Shown: piece by piece, positions 6,707 through 10,977 of the stretch
Numbering within the stretch: the first letter of the stretch is position 1
Layout: each line of letters starts with the position of its first letter
NCBI GenBank assembly: GCA_905236255.1
Contig: CAJOPK010000154.1
Span: 1 to 10,977, forward strand
Length of the DNA: 10,977 nt
Reading direction: 5' to 3'
Source: an uncultured Selenomonadaceae bacterium
GTDB lineage: Bacteria; Bacillota; Negativicutes; Selenomonadales; Selenomonadaceae
Made by a program: the position numbers and the translations under genes
The notes under the pieces: model-generated
Seen by the model: only the letters and a program-made list of their open reading frames with translations
Database searches by the model: none
What the model was told of the DNA's origin: nothing

Positions 6707-6747
6707 AAAAATAAAAAGAGCTCTCCCAAAATTTTTTGAGAGAACTC
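6707..6747 (-). terminator. Intrinsic terminator of the 3D-domain gene
   Basis: On the minus strand, GAGTTCTCTC (6747-6738) pairs along all 10 bp with GGGAGAGCTC (6727-6718), with two G-U pairs, around a 10-nt loop, and is followed by the T-rich tract TTTTTATTTTT (6717-6707). It lies 12 nt after the stop of the 3D-domain gene. No convincing promoter was seen between it and pyrD, so either read-through or an unrecognised promoter must supply the pyrD operon. Confidence 0.9.
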
Positions 6748-6759
6748 CCATCTGTGAAA

Positions 6760-7401
6760 TTACTCCAAAATATATACCGTGACACCGCGACGACCGAATC
6801 TCATCGCCTGTGAATAACTTTCCATGCACAAATCTATTTTATAACCTTTAATCGCGCCGCCCGTATCCGCCGCCAATGCTTCACCGTATCCCGGAATGTA
6901 AACACGCGTTCCGAGAGGGATTACACGCGGATCAACCGCAACAATTCCGTAAGTTGCCGGAATACCGATCGCCGTCGTTCCGGTGGGACTTCCGTCCGTC
7001 GGCAGATAAGCGGTTGCTTCCATGTCGATTACGTCGGTATAACGAACCATTCCGCGCGAAGTTTCAATCATATTTTCACGCGGGCGCTCCTCGACAATTT
7101 CGACGTTGCTTACGGTTTCGGCATTTTCCTCAACCGCGCCGTTTTCCGTGCCTTCGGCAGGTTTTACTTCGCCGGCATTTTCGACAACAACCGTTGCCGG
7201 AACTTGAGGAGTATTGCCGGTTTCTTCGATTGCCGCCGGAACTTCCGTATTTTTGATTGCGTCAACCTCACTGATAAAACCGGTATTAAGTGCCGCGAAC
7301 CCCGTCAACATAAGGCAAAGCGCACATTTTTTCTCATTGATTCCAAACTTCTTCAATATTTTTCGCTTCATCATTCCGCCGCTTAACATGAACCGCGTCA
7401 T
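6760..7401 (-). CDS. 3D-domain cell-wall protein (YabE/MltA-like barrel), membrane anchored or secreted
   Basis: A 213-residue protein (from ATG 7401). A basic N-terminus and hydrophobic segment (about 26-44) give a signal peptide or anchor, followed by an acidic, Val/Glu/Pro-rich low-complexity spacer (about 50-110). The C-terminal 3D domain (about 125-213) contains MEATAYLPT, GIVAVDPRVIPLGTRVYIPG, AADTGGAIKG and KIDLCME. The three aspartates that name the domain are D157, D179 and D190. Such domains form a double-psi barrel related to lytic transglycosylase MltA and occur in resuscitation- and spore-type peptidoglycan enzymes. Start choice is uncertain: ATG 7401 is the first possible start but has no SD and lies within a predicted hairpin. 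ATG 7374 or 7371, just after an AGCGGCGGA stretch, are alternatives. The gene is monocistronic, with its own promoter and terminator. Confidence 0.85.
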   Translation of the reverse strand: MTRFMLSGGMMKRKILKKFGINEKKCALCLMLTGFAALNTGFISEVDAIKNTEVPAAIEETGNTPQVPATVVVENAGEVKPAEGTENGAVEENAETVSNVEIVEERPRENMIETSRGMVRYTDVIDMEATAYLPTDGSPTGTTAIGIPATYGIVAVDPRVIPLGTRVYIPGYGEALAADTGGAIKGYKIDLCMESYSQAMRFGRRGVTVYILE

Positions 7402-7472
7402 GTCCCGAGCTTGCGACTTTGTGAGTCGTCTCGCCGCCTCGGAGCAGCCTTCCCCCTTTCAAACAAGAAAAG
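7385..7472 (-). promoter_or_regulatory. Structured 5' leader of the 3D-domain gene: four hairpins with possible pseudoknot
   Basis: Reading the minus-strand RNA 5' to 3': hairpin 1 pairs CUUUUC (7472-7467) with GAAAGG (7460-7455). Hairpin 2 pairs GCUGC (7448-7444) with GCGGC (7437-7433) around the loop UCCGAG. Hairpin 3 pairs CGACU (7428-7424) with AGUCG (7418-7414). Then CUCGG (7409-7405) is complementary to CCGAG in loop 2 (7442-7438), which would form a pseudoknot. Hairpin 4 is a perfect 6-bp stem, ACAUGA (7403-7398) with UCAUGU (7391-7386), and contains the ATG at 7401. The leader from the predicted transcription start (about 7557) is about 155-185 nt long. I do not recognise it as a c-di-AMP, c-di-GMP or other standard riboswitch. 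The pairings are direct observations; a regulatory role is inference. Confidence 0.5.
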
Positions 7473-7563
7473 CATTTAACATTTGACTGATCGACCATAA
7501 TTATAAAAATTATTGGTGAAATTGTCCTGAAAAACAGAAAATTTTTCTTTAAAAACTTTGCGC

Positions 7564-7592
7564 ATTATAGAACCGAAAATTTAAATTGTCAA
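7564..7592 (-). promoter_or_regulatory. Consensus sigma-70 promoter for the 3D-domain gene
   Basis: On the minus strand TTGACA (7592-7587) and TATAAT (7569-7564) both match consensus in all six positions and are separated by exactly 17 nt. The predicted start of transcription is near 7557, leaving a long untranslated leader before ATG 7401. Such a perfect promoter implies strong transcription, with control probably exerted in the leader. Confidence 0.9.
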
Positions 7593-7667
7593 GAAAAAAG
7601 TTCATTTCTGTTTTTTTTTGCAAGATTGCTACAAACAAAATCAATTTCCGGCAGGGGAATTGCAGGA

Positions 7668-7702
7668 TTGGCAGAAAACAAAATTAACGGATAATTGCCG
7701 TT
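7668..7702 (+). promoter_or_regulatory. Probable promoter and overlapping inverted repeat upstream of the Isf-like gene
   Basis: TTGGCA (7668-7673) and GATAAT (7690-7695) are each one base off consensus, with a 16-nt spacer. The inverted repeat AACGG-N7-CCGTT (7686-7702) overlaps the -10 element, which suits an operator for a repressor, though its arms are only 5 bp. Together with the minus-strand promoter and leader this accounts for the gene-free stretch 7402-7738. The remainder (about 7593-7667) is AT-rich with a T9 run and nothing else recognisable. Confidence 0.4.
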
Positions 7703-7738
7703 CATATAAATAAAAAATTTTTTGGAGAGTGTTTTTTT

Positions 7739-8356
7739 ATGAAAGTCTTGATTATCAACGGGTCACCCCACTCAAAAGGAAATACGGCGACCGCTTTAAA
7801 CGAAATGATTAAAGTTTTTGACAAAGAGCAAGTCGAAACAAAAATCGTTCACGTCGGAAATAAAGTCGTTCGCGGTTGTATTGCCTGCGGGAAGTGCAGA
7901 GAAATCGGTCATTGTGTTTTCAACGACATTGTAAACGAAACCGCTCCGCTCTTTGAAGAGGCGGACGGGTTGGTTATCGGTTCTCCGGTTTATTATTCTT
8001 CCGCAAACGGAACTTTGATTTCATTTTTGGACAGACTTTTCTTTTCGGCATCTTTCGACAAGACCATGAAAGTCGGGGCTTGTGTTGTCGTGTCCCGGCG
8101 CGGAGGATCTTCCGCAACTTTTGACGAACTCAACAAATATTTTGCAATTTCAAATATGCCGATCGCCTCAAGTCAATATTGGAACATGGTTTACGGACTC
8201 AATGCCGGCGATGCCGAAAAAGACGGGGAAGGACTTCAAACTATGCGTACGCTTGCAAAAAATATGACCTTCCTGATGAAGAGTATTGCACTCGGAAAAG
8301 AAAAATTCGGGTTGCCGGAAAAAGAGGAGTGGATCGCCACTCACTTCATAAGATGA
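7739..8356 (+). CDS. Iron-sulfur flavoprotein / NAD(P)H-dependent FMN oxidoreductase (flavodoxin fold)
   Basis: A 205-residue cytoplasmic protein. The N-terminal strand and phosphate loop GSPHSKGNT (8-16) bind FMN in the flavodoxin-like NADPH-dependent FMN reductase family. A compact cysteine motif follows: C47, C50, C53 and C59 (C-x2-C-x2-C-x5-C), the pattern that holds a 4Fe-4S cluster in the Isf family. GSPVYYSSANG (81-91) is the second flavin-binding loop. Isf proteins pass electrons between a reductant such as ferredoxin and other acceptors. The start has SD GGAGAG (7724-7729, 9-nt spacer). Its stop overlaps the start of the next gene by 4 bp (ATGA), so the two are translationally coupled, suggesting that it serves the cysteine-rich FliB-like protein. 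The exact acceptor is unknown. Confidence 0.85.
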   Translation: MKVLIINGSPHSKGNTATALNEMIKVFDKEQVETKIVHVGNKVVRGCIACGKCREIGHCVFNDIVNETAPLFEEADGLVIGSPVYYSSANGTLISFLDRLFFSASFDKTMKVGACVVVSRRGGSSATFDELNKYFAISNMPIASSQYWNMVYGLNAGDAEKDGEGLQTMRTLAKNMTFLMKSIALGKEKFGLPEKEEWIATHFIR

Positions 8357-9369
8357 TTAAATGTGTAATGCCGGAAACGGCACAAAAATTTAAATGTGAC
8401 GGCAGACTTTGCGAAAGCCGCTGTTGCCGGGATTGGAAAATTGTGGTTGACGGCGAAACCGGCGAAAAATACAAAAATTTGCCGGAAGTTTCCGGGCATT
8501 TGGACAAAGACGATAACGGACGAACTTTTATAAAACTTGCCGAAAACGGAGATTGTCCCTTTCTCGGCAAGAATTTTTTGTGCAACATTCAAAAGAAATG
8601 CGGCGAAGATTTTTTGACGGACGTTTGTCAAAGTTATCCCAGAATAACTTTCAAACTGTCCGAAAATTTTTATGTTCAAGCATTGACTTTGACCTGTCCG
8701 GTTGCCGCCGATCTCGTACTTTTTAAAGAGGAGCCGGTTCAATTCGTTGAAGTTTCCGGATTGAACACGCGCCTGACTTTGAAAAAGGTTGCGACCGAAA
8801 ATTTGACGGCGGAACAAATTTTTGATGAAAACAAGATCGGTATAAAAATCTTGCGGGACAAAAATTTTCCTTTGAGTGAACGCATGATGAATTTGTTCTT
8901 GAATTACGCCGGAAAAGATTTCGTCCAAAAAAAATTTAATCCGGGAAAACAAGCCGAAATTATGATCGAACTTTTCGACAAGATTTACGATTCCGGATTT
9001 GATTCCGGGAAAAAAGCCGAAATAAAAAATATTTATCTTTACATGCAGCCGAAACTTTACAAAGAACTTCAAAAAAATTTTGCCGGAGCTCTCGAAAATT
9101 ACGCCGTCAACAATTTTTTTATGAGGAGTTATCCCCATGCCTTCACCGGCAACAAACTTCACAACATAAAAATTTTTGTCACCGAATTTAAAATTTTGGA
9201 ATTTACCCTGATTATCAAAAGTATTGCAAAATTTCCGGTGACCAAAGAAGATTTTATCGAAACGGTTTACTCGGTGGCGGATAAATTGGATCACAGCCGC
9301 CGGGCAATTGACGTTGTTTTAAAATTTGCGGAAAATATTTCTCCGGAAGATTTTTCGCAAATCATTTAA
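8353..9369 (+). CDS. FliB-family cysteine-rich protein (flagellin lysine-N-methylase-like)
   Basis: A 338-residue protein with ten cysteines in its first 115 residues. The pattern FKCDGRLCESRCCRDWKI (13-30) followed by CPFL (68-71), FLCNIQKKCGE (75-85) and TDVCQSYPR (89-97) matches FliB, the protein required for lysine methylation of flagellin in Salmonella. The clustered cysteines suggest bound iron-sulfur or zinc. The C-terminal two thirds is helical and poorly conserved. No flagellin or other flagellar gene is in the window, so the methylase activity is only a family label. The ATG at 8353 overlaps the upstream TGA (8354-8356); an ORF extension further upstream lies in another frame of the flavoprotein gene and is not credible. 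Coupling with an Isf-like flavoprotein suggests a redox reaction. Confidence 0.8.
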   Translation: MIKCVMPETAQKFKCDGRLCESRCCRDWKIVVDGETGEKYKNLPEVSGHLDKDDNGRTFIKLAENGDCPFLGKNFLCNIQKKCGEDFLTDVCQSYPRITFKLSENFYVQALTLTCPVAADLVLFKEEPVQFVEVSGLNTRLTLKKVATENLTAEQIFDENKIGIKILRDKNFPLSERMMNLFLNYAGKDFVQKKFNPGKQAEIMIELFDKIYDSGFDSGKKAEIKNIYLYMQPKLYKELQKNFAGALENYAVNNFFMRSYPHAFTGNKLHNIKIFVTEFKILEFTLIIKSIAKFPVTKEDFIETVYSVADKLDHSRRAIDVVLKFAENISPEDFSQII

Positions 9370-9403
9370 GCCGCAAATAGTCTAAAAATTCACATAAACG
9401 GCG

Positions 9404-9432
9404 TTGACACTTAAAATAAATTGCGTTAATAT
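9404..9432 (+). promoter_or_regulatory. Sigma-70 promoter upstream of mutA
   Basis: A perfect TTGACA (9404-9409) is followed after 17 nt by TAATAT (9427-9432, four of six consensus bases). Transcription would begin near 9439, giving a leader of about 40 nt before the mutA ATG. No terminator was seen between the FliB-like stop and this promoter. Confidence 0.65.
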
Positions 9433-9477
9433 TCCCTGCAGAAAAATAACTCTCTTATTTAATGAGGAGGAAAAAGT

Positions 9478-10977
9478 ATGAGCGATGCAACAAAAGGCTC
9501 GGCGGAACTTGATTTGCAGGAAATAATCAAGAAAGCCGAATCACAGACGAATTTTCCCGACGTACCGTTGGACGAATTTTCCGCGCCCACATACGACGAA
9601 TGGAAAGAGGCTTGCATTGAACTTTTGAAAGGCGCGCCCTTTGAAAAGAAAATGTATACCAAAACTTACGAAGGAATTACCTTTGAGCCGATGTACTTCC
9701 ACAACGCGACGGAAGAAATTTTGCCGAAAAAATCTTTTCCGGGCATGGGCGATTATCTGCGCGGAGCAAATGCCAACGGGTACGTCAACAAGCCGTGGGG
9801 AATTGCACAGGCTTGCGACGAAACTTTGCCGGAAGAAAACAACGAACTTTTGAAACACGAAATCGACAAAGGCTCCACAATCTACAACATTAAACTTGAC
9901 TGCGCGACTTTGATGGCAAAGGATGCCCGCGATTGCAAACACCCCGGTAACGGCGGCGTAAGTCTTACGACTTTGGAAGATGTCGAAAAACTTTTGAACG
10001 GCTTGAAACTCGACAAATATCCGCTCTATGTTTATTCCGGTGAATCTTCACTGCCGATATTGGCTTTGATCGTTGCGGCTGTCAAAAAGAACGGCGGCGA
10101 CGTTTCAAAACTTTCCGGTTTTGTCGGCGCAAACCCGATCGGCGTGCTTGCCGAAAAAGGCGGCTTGAATCAAAATCTCGACAAACTTTTTGATGAAGCG
10201 GCGGCGGCGGCAAAATGGACGATTAAAAATGCTCCCGCACTTAAAACTCTCATGATTAAGAGTGACGTATTTTCAAACGGCGGCGCAAACGATGTTCAGG
10301 AAGTCGCTTATACTTTGGCAACCGCCGTTGCAACTTTGCGCGCTCTCATGGATCGCGGCTTGACGATTGATGAAGCGGCGGGGCAAATTATGTTCGGCTT
10401 CTCGATGGGCGAAAATTTCTTCATGCAGATTGCCAAACTCCGCGCGGTACGTCCGATTTGGGCAAATATCGTTAAGGCTTTCGGCGGCAGTGAGGACGCT
10501 CAAAAAATCCACGTTCACGGTCGTCCGGCTCTCTTCTTCAAGACCGTTTACGATCCTTATGTAAACCTTCTGCGCAATACCACCGAAGTTTTCAGCGGCG
10601 TTGTCGGCGGGCTTGATTCCTTTGAAAATGCTCCGTTTGACGAACCGATTCGCAAAGGCGATGAGTTCAGCCGTCGTATTGCGCGCAATATGCAAATTAT
10701 TTTGCAGGAAGAATTCGGACTTTTGCAGCCGATTGACCCGGCCGGCGGAAGTTGGGCGGTTGAAACTTTGACAAAACAGATTAAAGAAAAAATCTGGGCA
10801 GAGTTCCAAGCAATTGAAGGCAAAGGCGGAATTGTTGCGGCTCTCAAGGAAGGTTATCCGCAAGACGAAATTACAAAAGTTCTCGACGCAAGATTTAAAG
10901 CGGCGGAAACCCGCAAAGACCGTATCGTCGGCAACAATATGTATCCGAATATGGTTGAGGAAAGACTTGATCCGCGT
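9478..10977 (+). CDS. mutA: Methylmalonyl-CoA mutase small (beta) subunit, N-terminal 500 codons (partial)
   Basis: The reading frame is open from ATG 9478 (SD AGGAGG, 9465-9470, 7-nt spacer) to the window edge. It is the non-catalytic partner of MutB in the adenosylcobalamin-dependent mutase that converts succinyl-CoA to (R)-methylmalonyl-CoA. The TIM-barrel domain is recognisable by SFPGMGDYLRGANANGYVNK (86-105), SNGGANDVQEVAYTLATAVA (266-285), PIWANIVKAFGGSEDAQKI (326-344) and QPIDPAGGSWAVETLT (417-432). In the catalytic large subunit the region near 87-105 carries the substrate-contacting TMY and the RPW signature; here it reads NGYVNKPWGI, as in small subunits. The degenerate C-terminal cobalamin-like domain lies beyond the window. 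mutB is expected next, outside the window. Confidence 0.93.
   Translation, partial: MSDATKGSAELDLQEIIKKAESQTNFPDVPLDEFSAPTYDEWKEACIELLKGAPFEKKMYTKTYEGITFEPMYFHNATEEILPKKSFPGMGDYLRGANANGYVNKPWGIAQACDETLPEENNELLKHEIDKGSTIYNIKLDCATLMAKDARDCKHPGNGGVSLTTLEDVEKLLNGLKLDKYPLYVYSGESSLPILALIVAAVKKNGGDVSKLSGFVGANPIGVLAEKGGLNQNLDKLFDEAAAAAKWTIKNAPALKTLMIKSDVFSNGGANDVQEVAYTLATAVATLRALMDRGLTIDEAAGQIMFGFSMGENFFMQIAKLRAVRPIWANIVKAFGGSEDAQKIHVHGRPALFFKTVYDPYVNLLRNTTEVFSGVVGGLDSFENAPFDEPIRKGDEFSRRIARNMQIILQEEFGLLQPIDPAGGSWAVETLTKQIKEKIWAEFQAIEGKGGIVAALKEGYPQDEITKVLDARFKAAETRKDRIVGNNMYPNMVEERLDPR

Noticed and set aside
7385..7472. Assignment of the 3D-gene leader to the c-di-AMP (ydaO) or c-di-GMP riboswitch class
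   Set aside because: Apart from a GGGGGAA tract, the conserved segments I know for these classes (for example the GGGGUGAAUC and CAGCUAAC blocks of ydaO) are not present, so no class name is given.
7337..7498. 54-codon minus-strand ORF across the 3D-gene leader, with a C-x2-C near its start
   Set aside because: It has no Shine-Dalgarno sequence, overlaps the structured leader and the start of the 3D-domain gene in another frame, and resembles no known protein.
8341..9294. Minus-strand ORF of 317 codons opposite the FliB-like gene
   Set aside because: Its composition (many Phe, Lys and Asn) is the mirror of an AT-rich coding frame. The plus-strand protein has the FliB cysteine signature and an ATGA coupled start.
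9370..9403. Possible terminator after the FliB-like gene
   Set aside because: Only a 4-bp GCCG/CGGC pairing across a long AT-rich loop was found, and no T-run follows it.

Overview
The window looks like chromosomal DNA from an anaerobic, propionate-forming bacterium of the Negativicutes (Selenomonas/Veillonella-type Firmicutes with an outer membrane). The main reasons are the methylmalonyl-CoA genes at both ends: an epimerase tail, biotin-dependent methylmalonyl-CoA decarboxylase subunits including a tiny epsilon-like subunit, and a heterodimer-type methylmalonyl-CoA mutase small subunit. Strong Shine-Dalgarno (SD) sequences and frequent TTG/GTG starts fit this group. The genus cannot be named from sequence alone.

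Layout. (1) 1-2235, plus strand: last 15 codons of methylmalonyl-CoA epimerase, a striking GGTGG-repeat hairpin in the intergenic gap, then mmdA, a 48-codon mmdE-like gene and mmdC, closed by a bidirectional terminator. (2) 2288-6626, minus strand, transcribed leftward: pyrD, a DUF554 membrane protein, a single-domain ChrA-like transporter, ftsY and a degenerate HD-GYP protein, closely spaced and probably one operon. Most of these genes use TTG or GTG starts. (3) 6707-7592, minus strand: a 3D-domain cell-wall protein with its own near-perfect sigma-70 promoter, a leader of about 155-185 nt containing four consecutive hairpins and a possible pseudoknot, and its own terminator. (4) 7668-9369, plus strand: an iron-sulfur flavoprotein (Isf-like) overlapping by 4 bp with a cysteine-rich FliB-family protein. 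(5) 9404-10977, plus strand: a good promoter and the first 500 codons of mutA, which runs off the window.

How the genes fit together. MutA (with MutB outside the window), the epimerase and the Mmd subunits belong to the succinate-to-propionate route: mutase and epimerase make (S)-methylmalonyl-CoA, and the decarboxylase yields propionyl-CoA, normally coupled to sodium export. Here the two parts of the pathway sit on either side of about 7 kb of unrelated genes, and no gene for the sodium-pumping beta subunit or the membrane-anchored delta subunit is present in the visible mmd cluster. The middle block mixes pyrimidine synthesis, membrane transport, protein targeting and signalling, so it is not an obvious single pathway.

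Best leads for new biology: the structured leader of the 3D-domain gene, the Isf/FliB overlapping pair, the HD-GYP protein that has lost its HD dyad, and the mmd cluster lacking its membrane subunits. No tRNA, rRNA, CRISPR, insertion sequence or phage gene was seen.
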